Made by a program: the position numbers and the translations under genes
In this document: positions 17,955-26,117 of the stretch, piece by piece
Layout: each line of letters starts with the position of its first letter
How positions within the stretch are numbered: the first letter of the stretch is position 1
Assembly: GCA_947452725.1 (NCBI GenBank)
Contig: CANGEG010000005.1
Coordinates: 1-35,889 of the forward strand
DNA: 35,889 nt
Origin: Comamonadaceae bacterium
GTDB taxonomy: Bacteria; Pseudomonadota; Gammaproteobacteria; Burkholderiales; Burkholderiaceae_C
Reading direction: 5' to 3'
The notes under the pieces: model-generated
The model's database searches: none
What the model was told of the DNA's origin: nothing
Seen by the model: only the letters and a program-made list of their open reading frames with translations

Positions 17955-17974
17955 TCAATACACAAGTGTACTGT
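17955..17974. promoter_or_regulatory. Candidate TetR-type operator, site S3
   Basis: TCAATACACAAGTGTACTGT between divergent genes at 17912(-) and 18037(+); TACAC-AA-GTGTA core. Confidence 0.6.
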
Positions 17975-18036
17975 TGCTTGCCGAGATTGTCCAGAGGGGT
18001 ATTCTCGGGGTATTTGGCCTCGCAATAAGGTGCACC

Positions 18037-18942
18037 ATGAGCATTCAAGCCTTTCTGACCCGTTGGTATTTACGCAGCCAATTCAAGCCGCAACCCGGCG
18101 TTCATGTCAGCGTGGATGAGGCCCGTCAAGGCATGGCGCGTTTGAGCCATTGGCAAGTGCCTTTGCCCAAAGGTGTGCACTTGAAATCGTTGGCGGCCGA
18201 TACGGCGGCTGGTTTGTGTCCAGCGGAGTGGTTGTCTGTGGACGCGCCGCAGCGCTCTGTACTGTACTTTCACGGCGGGGGCTATTTTTCTTGTGGCTTG
18301 GATACGCACCGACCCGTGGCGGCCGCCATCAGCCGCAGGGCGCAGGCTCGCGTCTTGTCGGTAGATTACAGACTCGCGCCCGAGCATCCTTGCCCGGCTG
18401 CCGTAGACGACGCGTTGGCTTGGTACCGTGAGCTGCTGAGTGACACGCCTGCCGCTCAGATCGTGATCGCTGGCGACTCGGCTGGCGGCGGTTTGGTGGT
18501 GGCTTGTTTGCAAGCCGCATTGCATCAGGGCTTGCCCATGCCCGCCGGTGCTGTACTTTTTTCACCATGGGTGGATTTGGCCTCCACAGGTGAATCGATC
18601 CACACCCAAGCCCAAAGCGATGTGATGTTCAACCCCGAAAACCTGGTTGATGCGGCAAAGTTGTATTTGGCCGGGCGAAGCGCCACAGACCCTATGGCTT
18701 CGCCCTTGTATGGCAGCATGTTGGGCATGCCCCCTTTGTTGATTTTTGCAAGCAAGAGCGAAATTTTATTGTCTGATGCCACCCGTTTGCACGACAAGGC
18801 CCTCGTAGCGGGCGTGTCCTCGCAATTGGTGCTTCAGCCGAACATGCCGCATGTCTGGCCCATCATGGTCATGTTGCCCGAGGCCAAAGCCAGTTTGCGC
18901 CAGGTGGCCGCTTTCATGCGCGAGCGCGTGCCTGGCCTGTAA
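18037..18942 (+). CDS. Alpha/beta hydrolase, hormone-sensitive-lipase-type esterase
   Basis: YFHGGGYFSCG, YRLAPEHPCPAAVDD, GDSAGGGL; start MSIQAFLTRWYLRSQF. Confidence 0.88.
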   Translation: MSIQAFLTRWYLRSQFKPQPGVHVSVDEARQGMARLSHWQVPLPKGVHLKSLAADTAAGLCPAEWLSVDAPQRSVLYFHGGGYFSCGLDTHRPVAAAISRRAQARVLSVDYRLAPEHPCPAAVDDALAWYRELLSDTPAAQIVIAGDSAGGGLVVACLQAALHQGLPMPAGAVLFSPWVDLASTGESIHTQAQSDVMFNPENLVDAAKLYLAGRSATDPMASPLYGSMLGMPPLLIFASKSEILLSDATRLHDKALVAGVSSQLVLQPNMPHVWPIMVMLPEAKASLRQVAAFMRERVPGL

Positions 18943-18962
18943 GGGGGCAGCGCCAATTTAAC

Positions 18963-20063
18963 TCAGCTCAGCAAGGCTTGGGCAAATTCGCGTGCGTTGA
19001 AGGTTTCAAGATCGGCAAGCTGCTCGCCCACGCCGATGAAATAAACCGGGATCGGTTTTTCGCGTGCAATCGCGCATAGCACCCCACCCTTGGCCGTGCC
19101 GTCCAGCTTGGTCACGATCAGACCCGTCAGCTGCAAAGTCTCATCAAAGGCTTTGACCTGCATCAGCGCGTTTTGCCCGGTGTTGCCGTCAATCACCAGC
19201 AGGATCTCATGCGGCGCAGTGGCGTCTGCTTTTTGCACGACGCGCTTGATTTTGCTCAGCTCTTGCATCAAATGGGTTTGCGTGGGCAAACGCCCGGCGG
19301 TGTCGACCAACACCACATCTTTGCCTCGCGCTTTACCCGCGCTGACCGCGTCAAAGCTGACGGCTGCCGGGTCGCCGCCGGCTTGGCTGATGATGTCAAC
19401 CGTGTTGCGGTCAGCCCACACTGCTAACTGTTCACGCGCTGCGGCGCGAAAGGTGTCAGCCGCGGCCAGCAACACGCTGGCTCCGCTGTCAGCCAAGTGT
19501 TTGGTGAGCTTGCCGATTGAGGTGGTTTTGCCTGCGCCGTTAACCCCCGCGACCATGATCACAGTGGGTTGGTGTTCGCCAATTGACAGGGTTTTTTGCA
19601 GCGGAGTAAGCAAGTCGGTGATGCATTCGATCAACAGGCCTTTGACGGCTTGCGGTTCGGTAGTTTTACTGTCTTTCACCCGACGCTTGAGGTCTTGCAG
19701 CAAATGCTCCGTGGCCTTTACGCCGGTGTCGGCCATCAACAAAGCAGTTTCCAACTCTTCGTAAAGATTGTCGTCAATCAGCGTGCCCGTGAACACGGTG
19801 GCGATACTGGAGCCTGTTTTGCGCAAGCCGGCTTTGAGCTTGTCGAGCCAGCCCTGGCGTGCTGGGTGCGCAGGCGCTGCCGGCTCAGTCGCGCTCGTTT
19901 TGACTGTGAGGGGGGCGAGAGCTGGCGCCGCAGCGGCAAATTCGGGTGCCACTGCAGTCACGGACAACGGCGGCGGCGCCTGTGCGGGGATAGCGGCAGG
20001 TTCGCTGGCTGAAGAGGGGGCTGTGGCCGGTGGGGGGGATTTTTTGCGGAAAAAACTGAACAT
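18963..20063 (-). CDS. ftsY: Signal recognition particle receptor FtsY
   Basis: GVNGAGKTTSIGKLTKHL, AADTFRAAAREQL, DTAGRLPTQTHLMQEL, TKLDGTAKGG. Confidence 0.97.
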   Translation of the reverse strand: MFSFFRKKSPPPATAPSSASEPAAIPAQAPPPLSVTAVAPEFAAAAPALAPLTVKTSATEPAAPAHPARQGWLDKLKAGLRKTGSSIATVFTGTLIDDNLYEELETALLMADTGVKATEHLLQDLKRRVKDSKTTEPQAVKGLLIECITDLLTPLQKTLSIGEHQPTVIMVAGVNGAGKTTSIGKLTKHLADSGASVLLAAADTFRAAAREQLAVWADRNTVDIISQAGGDPAAVSFDAVSAGKARGKDVVLVDTAGRLPTQTHLMQELSKIKRVVQKADATAPHEILLVIDGNTGQNALMQVKAFDETLQLTGLIVTKLDGTAKGGVLCAIAREKPIPVYFIGVGEQLADLETFNAREFAQALLS

Positions 20064-20167
20064 GGGCTCGTTTCTGAATTCGTCCCCATTCTATGAAATC
20101 GGCGAGCGGCCTGATCAATCAACACCCGCACAAGTTCGGCAAACCTGAAATTGAATCCTGGCAAAGC

Positions 20168-20707
20168 TCACATATGCGCAATCGGCAATCGGATGTGGTG
20201 CATGTGCAAGGACAAACCCAAGGCGGCCATGTGGTTGCTGTTGCGGCCCAAAATAAGCTCTGCCAAGGGCAAAAAAGCTTGTTCCTCATGCGCTGCATGC
20301 TGCTGGTATTGCGCCACGAAGCTCGCCAGATCGACGGCACTAACCGCGCAGGCCTGGCCCTTGGCCGCTTTTTTCAGTTCAGGCTCCAAACCATGCCAGA
20401 GCTTTTCAAGGGCGCGATGATCCGCCACTAAGCCGTCCACCAAAGCGTCGATATGCAAGCGCTCTTCACCCTTGTGTGCACTGGCTTTCACCGCAGGAAA
20501 CAGGTCTTTTTCTTCCTCTTGGTGATGCGTGCGAATTACGTCTTGAAAAAACGCCAAGGACTTTTGAGCCGTTTCGCGTGCCAAAGCGGCTGGGGCCAAC
20601 AAGGCGGGTAGGTCGGCCAAGTGATGCAGTTGCGACAAGATGCCCTCATGGCAATGGGAAAAATTGGTCAGCGGGGTGTCGGGGTCAATCGTCATCATCA
20701 GTGTCAT
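20168..20707 (-). CDS. Hemerythrin HHE-domain protein
   Basis: CHEGILSQLHHLADL, RTHHQEEEKDLFPAV, HAAHEEQAFLPLAEL; start chosen among nearby ATGs. Confidence 0.8.
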   Translation of the reverse strand: MTLMMTIDPDTPLTNFSHCHEGILSQLHHLADLPALLAPAALARETAQKSLAFFQDVIRTHHQEEEKDLFPAVKASAHKGEERLHIDALVDGLVADHRALEKLWHGLEPELKKAAKGQACAVSAVDLASFVAQYQQHAAHEEQAFLPLAELILGRNSNHMAALGLSLHMHHIRLPIAHM

Positions 20708-20773
20708 CCTTGAAGTGGTAAGGACCAATGTAGGAGACAGATTAAAGACTGCCAAGGGATGCATCCAATTTCA

Positions 20774-20787
20774 TTGATGCAGATCAT
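20774..20787. promoter_or_regulatory. FNR/CRP-family-like box upstream of the hemerythrin gene
   Basis: TTGATGCAGATCAT versus consensus TTGAT-N4-ATCAA (one mismatch). Confidence 0.35.
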
Positions 20788-20945
20788 CTCTTGCTAAGCG
20801 AAAGCCAATATGCAAGCCCCTGAGCGTCGATACATGGCGTTACACCTGGACGGCAAACACGTCATCAAACAGTGAATGCACCACGTTGTACATGCAAGTT
20901 CAACGCAGTGTTGGGCTCACAACTGAAGTAAATGGAGTATTTTTC

Positions 20946-21203
20946 ATGAACAAATTGCTTGCCACATTGATCGCTGGTTTCTTTGCTGTTGGCGCGTTTG
21001 CACAGGCTCCTGCTGCTGCTACACCCGCAACACCTGCTGCACCAGTCAAAGTCGAGGCTAAGGCGGAAGTCAAAGCTGAACACAAGGCAGTAAAAGAAGA
21101 GAAAAAGGAAGCACATAAGGTGCATAAATCTGAAAAGAAAGCCGAAAAATCAGCAGCTCCGGTGGCTCCTGCCGCTGAGAAAGCACCCGCTGATAAAAAA
21201 TAA
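20946..21203 (+). CDS. Small exported Ala/Lys/Glu-rich protein
   Basis: MNKLLATLIAGFFAVGAFAQAPAAATPATPAAPVKVEAKAEVKAEHKAVKEEKKEAHKVHK...; signal peptide plus low-complexity tail. Confidence 0.75.
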   Translation: MNKLLATLIAGFFAVGAFAQAPAAATPATPAAPVKVEAKAEVKAEHKAVKEEKKEAHKVHKSEKKAEKSAAPVAPAAEKAPADKK

Positions 21204-21256
21204 AAGCGCCTGCATTAACTGCAGATAGCGATGTGGGGCAGCCCAGCCCCGCACAG

Positions 21257-21284
21257 AAGGCCAGTATTTGCTGGCCTTTTTTTT
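21257..21284 (+). terminator. Rho-independent terminator
   Basis: AAGGCCAG-TATTTG-CTGGCCTT then a T-run. Confidence 0.85.
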
Positions 21285-21337
21285 CTTTTGCGCCCATGCT
21301 CAGATGGGGCACTCGCAGCTTGCGTACACTTGACTGC

Positions 21338-21973
21338 ATGCGACCTCGTTCTACCCTAGCCCAAGCTTCTCAAAAACATCGCTCCGTTAAGGCAGCGTCA
21401 TCTTCCGTGATCGGTCACCCTGCGCATGAAATCCGCATCATTGGCGGACTGTGGAAACGCAGCAAACTCAAGGTGCTCGACAAACCAGGCCTGCGGCCCA
21501 CGCCCGACCGGGTTCGCGAAACGCTGTTCAATTGGCTCGGCCAGGACCTGAGTGGTTGGCTATGTGTGGACGCTTTTGCGGGCACAGGTGTGCTGGGCTT
21601 TGAGGCGGCCTCTCGCGGCGCCCAGCAGGTGTTGATGTGGGAGCAAGATGCCGAATTGGTGGCGCAGCTGACCGACAGCAAAGTGCGCCTTAAAGCCAGC
21701 ATGGTGCAGGTGCAGCGCGGTGACGCGGTGAACGGCCTGCAACGTGCAGCCCCGGGAAGCATGAATGTGGTTTTCTTAGACCCGCCTTTTGAAGGCGAGT
21801 TGTTCGCCCCCGCCTTGCAAGCCGCAGCCCAAGCCGTCGCTCCTGGCGGTTGGGTCTACCTGGAAGCGCCTGTGCTGTGGACCGACGAGAAACTCGCGCC
21901 TTGGTTTTTGAAGGTGCAGCGGCACCTGAAGGCCGGCGCCGTGCATGCTCATTTGCTGCAAAAATTGGCCTAA
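21338..21973 (+). CDS. rsmD: 16S rRNA (guanine966-N2)-methyltransferase RsmD
   Basis: IIGGLWKRSKLKVLDKPGLRPTPDRVRETLFNWL, DAFAGTGVLGFEAASRGA, VVFLDPPFE. Confidence 0.95.
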   Translation: MRPRSTLAQASQKHRSVKAASSSVIGHPAHEIRIIGGLWKRSKLKVLDKPGLRPTPDRVRETLFNWLGQDLSGWLCVDAFAGTGVLGFEAASRGAQQVLMWEQDAELVAQLTDSKVRLKASMVQVQRGDAVNGLQRAAPGSMNVVFLDPPFEGELFAPALQAAAQAVAPGGWVYLEAPVLWTDEKLAPWFLKVQRHLKAGAVHAHLLQKLA

Positions 21974-22030
21974 GCAACACACAATTTGCAGTTTTAAACG
22001 TTCCTCACTTTTCTCTTGGAGACCTTGCCC

Positions 22031-22534
22031 ATGAGCCGTTGTGTAATCGCTGTCTACTCTGGCACTTTCGACCCCTTGACCTTGGGCCACGAGGATGTGG
22101 TGCGTCGTGCGGCGCAGCTGTTTGACCAGGTGGTCATTGGCGTGGCCATGGCGCATCACAAAAAAACCATGTTCAGTCTGGACGAGCGTTTGGCCATGGC
22201 GCAAGAAGTGGCGGGTAGCCTGACCGGTGTGCGCGTGGCCCCCTTTACAGGTTTGCTGCGCGACTTTGTGGTGGCCCAGGGCGCGCGCGCCATTGTGCGC
22301 GGTATTCGATCAGTTACGGACTATGACTACGAAACGCAAATGGCCGGCATGAACCGCTATTTGGCGCCGCAGGTAGACACGGTCTTTTTAAACACCTCCC
22401 CCCACTACCAGCACATCAGCAGCACCTTGGTTAGAGAAATCGCCACCTTGGACGGCGATGTGTCGGGCTTGGTTTCGGCGCCAGTGCTCAAAGCCTTGAA
22501 GGATAAGATGGCTGAGCGCAAATCGACACTCTGA
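22031..22534 (+). CDS. coaD: Phosphopantetheine adenylyltransferase
   Basis: AVYSGTFDPLTLGHEDVVRRA, VRGIRSVTDYDYETQMAGMNR, HISSTLVREIA. Confidence 0.97.
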   Translation: MSRCVIAVYSGTFDPLTLGHEDVVRRAAQLFDQVVIGVAMAHHKKTMFSLDERLAMAQEVAGSLTGVRVAPFTGLLRDFVVAQGARAIVRGIRSVTDYDYETQMAGMNRYLAPQVDTVFLNTSPHYQHISSTLVREIATLDGDVSGLVSAPVLKALKDKMAERKSTL

Positions 22535-22631
22535 GTTTAATGACGATGAAATGTGTTTTTAGGTTGCCAGCAATCAGTGGGCAAGAAGGCCCTACACATT
22601 TCCTTCAGATTGTGCCGCCCCAATAGGCACC

Positions 22632-24158
22632 ATGCCTGATCGTTCGTCATTTCGTTTAGTTCACTTTATTGCACTCACGCTTGTGATGTGCATGGGCTTG
22701 ACGGTCGCGATCATGTCCGCCTGGACCGTATGGCAGCTTAAATACGGGTTTGACGAATATCTGCAAGCTCATGACGCACTGCGCTTAGACCAGTTTGCAC
22801 GCCAATTTGAAGTGCTGGCGCAAAAATCGGGCGGCGTATCCGCCTTGTTGCAACAACCCTGGCCTGTCTTGATCGATCAAATGGCAGGCAAGGTGAACAA
22901 AGACCAGGCGCCAGACCTCCGTGAGCCTGATCCGATGGAGCGTTTTGCCCCGCCACACCCGCCCCCCCCACCGGATCAGGCCATGGGTAGCCGCCCTTCG
23001 CGTTCAGGTCGGCTTGGCCCTGACGGATTCAGTCGAAGACTGTCGGTGATTGATCTGGGGGGAGAGACGCTTGAGGGTCCGCCTGTTCGGTCTGACGACC
23101 CATCCATTCAATCCGCTGTACACGTGAATGGGCAGCTTCAAGCTTATTTAAGTTTGCGCACCGTCAAGGCCTTGCCAGATCAATTGGCACAGCGTTTTTT
23201 GCAGCGGCAATACATGGGTTTAGCAGGGTTGGCCTTGGTGATGCTTTGCCTGACCATTGGCATCGCCATGGTGTTGGCTCGGCGGTGGAGTCGTCCGTTG
23301 CAAGCAGCATCGCAGGCCACAGCGCGCATAGCCCAAGGAGATTGGTCATCCCGCATTGCCGAGCATCACTTGACGGGATGGCGCACCGAACTGGACGATT
23401 TGATGCATCACATCAATCAAATGGCCCAATCTCTGCAAAACAACGAAAGCACCCGTCAACGCTGGCTGGCCGACATATCACATGAACTCAGAACCCCATT
23501 GTCAGTCTTGCAAGCCGAAGTGGACGCACTGCTCGATGGTGTGCGCCCTCTCGCATTACCTGGAATTGGCTCATTACGAGAAGAAATACTGCGCTTGAGC
23601 GCATTGGTGAACGATTTGCATTTGTTGTCCATGGCCGATTTGCAGGCTTTGCCCTGTCATTTTGAACCCGGAGATGCCGTGGCGTTGTTGAACAATATTC
23701 ATCAACGATTTGCGCACATAGCTGAAACTAAAGGCGTTGCCCTCAGTTTGGATTTGGTAAGTCAAACGACATTGCCCGTGCAGTGGGACATGCATCGCAT
23801 GACCCAAGTGCTCAGCAACTTGGTCAGCAACAGTTTGAGCTACACCGATGCTCCTGGACATGCGGTTATTCGTTTGCGACAAGTGAAAGAAACTGTCTTG
23901 ATTGAAATGGAAGACAGCGCGCCTGGTGTGCCCACAGATGATTTGGTCAGGCTGCTGGCCCCCTTGTTCAGAGTGCAAAACGATAGGGCCAGGGCCCATG
24001 GTAATCGGATGAGTGGTAGCGGCTTGGGCTTGTCCATTGCGCAAGCCATCGTTAAAGTTCACCACGGGCAAATCGACTTGGATGCTTCAGTCTTGGGTGG
24101 TCTGCGGGTGCGTTTGACTTTACCCATCAACGTGAAACCTATAGAGGCAACTGTGTGA
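22632..24158 (+). CDS. Two-component sensor histidine kinase, BaeS-like
   Basis: ADISHELRTPLSVLQAEVDALLDG, HAMP-like region, MSGSGLGLSIAQAIVKVHHG; two TM segments. Confidence 0.92.
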   Translation: MPDRSSFRLVHFIALTLVMCMGLTVAIMSAWTVWQLKYGFDEYLQAHDALRLDQFARQFEVLAQKSGGVSALLQQPWPVLIDQMAGKVNKDQAPDLREPDPMERFAPPHPPPPPDQAMGSRPSRSGRLGPDGFSRRLSVIDLGGETLEGPPVRSDDPSIQSAVHVNGQLQAYLSLRTVKALPDQLAQRFLQRQYMGLAGLALVMLCLTIGIAMVLARRWSRPLQAASQATARIAQGDWSSRIAEHHLTGWRTELDDLMHHINQMAQSLQNNESTRQRWLADISHELRTPLSVLQAEVDALLDGVRPLALPGIGSLREEILRLSALVNDLHLLSMADLQALPCHFEPGDAVALLNNIHQRFAHIAETKGVALSLDLVSQTTLPVQWDMHRMTQVLSNLVSNSLSYTDAPGHAVIRLRQVKETVLIEMEDSAPGVPTDDLVRLLAPLFRVQNDRARAHGNRMSGSGLGLSIAQAIVKVHHGQIDLDASVLGGLRVRLTLPINVKPIEATV

Positions 24159-24832
24159 ACAAACCCGCGCATATTTTGATGGTGGAGGACGATCTAAAAA
24201 TCGCCCAAGTGGTCAGTGACTATCTGCATCAAGAGGGCTACACGGTGGAGCAGGCCCACGATGGCCTATTGGGTTTGCAGGTGTTTCGCCATCGCCAGCC
24301 TGATTTATTGATATTGGACTTGATGCTTCCTGGCATGGATGGGCTCGCCTTGTGTCAACAGGTGCGCCGTTGCAGTGATGTACCTGTCATCATGCTCACA
24401 GCACGGGTGGACGAGGTTGAAAGGTTGATGGGCCTGGACATGGGGGCCGATGACTATGTGTGCAAGCCCTTCAGTCCGCGTGAATTGATGGCACGGGTCC
24501 GCAGCTTATTGCGCCGCAGTCGTGGCGCCTTTCAACGTGAAAGCATTTGGCGCATCGACGATGCAGGACTACGTATTCATTGGCGAACGCAAGAGTTGGA
24601 ATTGACTCCCGTGGAATACCGATTGTTTCAACTGCTGCTGACGCATCCTGGCCGGGTTTTTTCAAGGGCCCAACTGTTGGATGTAATTCATGATGACTTG
24701 CGCGATACCAGTGACCGCGTGATTGATAGCCACATTAAGAATTTGCGAAAAAAAATCCAGCAAGCTGCCCCCGGTGATGACTGCATTGTTTCTGTCTACG
24801 GGATTGGCTATCGCTTTGACGCCCCAGATTAA
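24155..24832 (+). CDS. Response regulator, OmpR/PhoB family, BaeR-like
   Basis: ILMVEDDLKIAQVVSDYL, LLILDLMLPGMDGL, winged-helix C-terminus (RDTSDRVIDSHIKNLRKKI); overlaps the kinase gene by 4 nt. Confidence 0.93.
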   Translation: MNKPAHILMVEDDLKIAQVVSDYLHQEGYTVEQAHDGLLGLQVFRHRQPDLLILDLMLPGMDGLALCQQVRRCSDVPVIMLTARVDEVERLMGLDMGADDYVCKPFSPRELMARVRSLLRRSRGAFQRESIWRIDDAGLRIHWRTQELELTPVEYRLFQLLLTHPGRVFSRAQLLDVIHDDLRDTSDRVIDSHIKNLRKKIQQAAPGDDCIVSVYGIGYRFDAPD

Positions 24833-24909
24833 GCAATGAGGAACGCTACTTAATTTCTCCATTTTTCGGCTCTATTGTTGACACATTTACAAATCCAAAG
24901 GGAAATGTT

Positions 24910-26112
24910 TTGATTTTGAATTTTTTTAAATCGATAGGGACGGGCTTGCTGATCGGCTTGTTGACGGCTTGTGGCGGCGGCGCCACTTCAAGCGCTTCAA
25001 CCACCCCGACGGCAACACCGTTGAGTGTGGCTCAGGCTTTGTTTGCTGAAAAAGCCTTGTCGGCCAGCGGGCAACAGGCCTGCGCCAGTTGTCATACCGA
25101 TGACAACGCGCACGCCGATGCCACCGCCACCTTACTGCCTCTGGGCGGGGTGAGCATGGATCAACAAGGATTTCGCAGCAGCCCCAGCTTGATGTACTTG
25201 GCCAGTAACACAGCATTTCGTTTCGATGCCAACGGCTTGCCTTTGGGCGGCTTTACTTGGGATGGGCGCGCCAACAGTCGGGCTGAACAAGCATCTGGCC
25301 CGCTGCTGGACAGCGCCGAAATGGCCAATATAGATATAGCTGCAGTAGCGAAAAAAGTCCGTGCTTTGCCGTATTTCAATGACTTTGTGAGTCAATTCAA
25401 TGTGCCGACCGTATCCACCGATCAGCAAATTTTTGACAAGTTGCGAACGGCGCTGCAGACGTATCAACAACTGGACACCGACTACCTTCTGTTCAACAGC
25501 AAATTCGACAAAGTCGCTGACGGAGCCGCCACGTTTACTGCGGCTGAACAGCGTGGATTGGCAATTTTCAATAGTCCCAGCCAAGGCAATTGCGCCAGTT
25601 GCCACACCAGTCGCGTTGGACCTGCGGGTGAGCGCCCTTTATTTACCAACTTCAGCTATGCGGCGCTGGGTTTGCCGCGCAATCCACTCATTCAAAAGAA
25701 TACCGATCCGGCGTTTTTTGACATGGGCTTGTGCGGCCCCAAACGTACTGATTTGAGTACGCGAACCGACTTGTGCGGACAGTTCAAAGTACCCACCCTG
25801 CGCAACATCGCTTTAACGGCCCCGTACTTTCATAATGCCAGTGTGAACACCTTGATTGATGCCGTCGGCTTTTACGCCACCCGTGATATCGACCCTGGCC
25901 GTTGGTACCCTAGCGTCAACGGCCAGGTACAAAAGTTCAACGACTTGCCCTTGTCCTATCGGGGCAACGTGATCAGCACTACCCCGTTTGGGCAGCAACC
26001 GGGCACGGCACCCTTGCTCAGTGCTCAAAATACGGCCGATTTGGTGAGCTTCCTGCAGACCTTGACCGATGACCGCAACGCTGCACCCGGCAGCCTCACT
26101 GTGGGACGCTGA
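24910..26112 (+). CDS. Cytochrome c peroxidase/MauG family di-heme lipoprotein
   Basis: TTG start; lipobox LLTACGGG; two CxxCH (QQACASCHT, GNCASCHT); VPTLRNIALTAPYFHNA. Confidence 0.88.
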   Translation: MILNFFKSIGTGLLIGLLTACGGGATSSASTTPTATPLSVAQALFAEKALSASGQQACASCHTDDNAHADATATLLPLGGVSMDQQGFRSSPSLMYLASNTAFRFDANGLPLGGFTWDGRANSRAEQASGPLLDSAEMANIDIAAVAKKVRALPYFNDFVSQFNVPTVSTDQQIFDKLRTALQTYQQLDTDYLLFNSKFDKVADGAATFTAAEQRGLAIFNSPSQGNCASCHTSRVGPAGERPLFTNFSYAALGLPRNPLIQKNTDPAFFDMGLCGPKRTDLSTRTDLCGQFKVPTLRNIALTAPYFHNASVNTLIDAVGFYATRDIDPGRWYPSVNGQVQKFNDLPLSYRGNVISTTPFGQQPGTAPLLSAQNTADLVSFLQTLTDDRNAAPGSLTVGR

Positions 26113-26117
26113 GTTTT

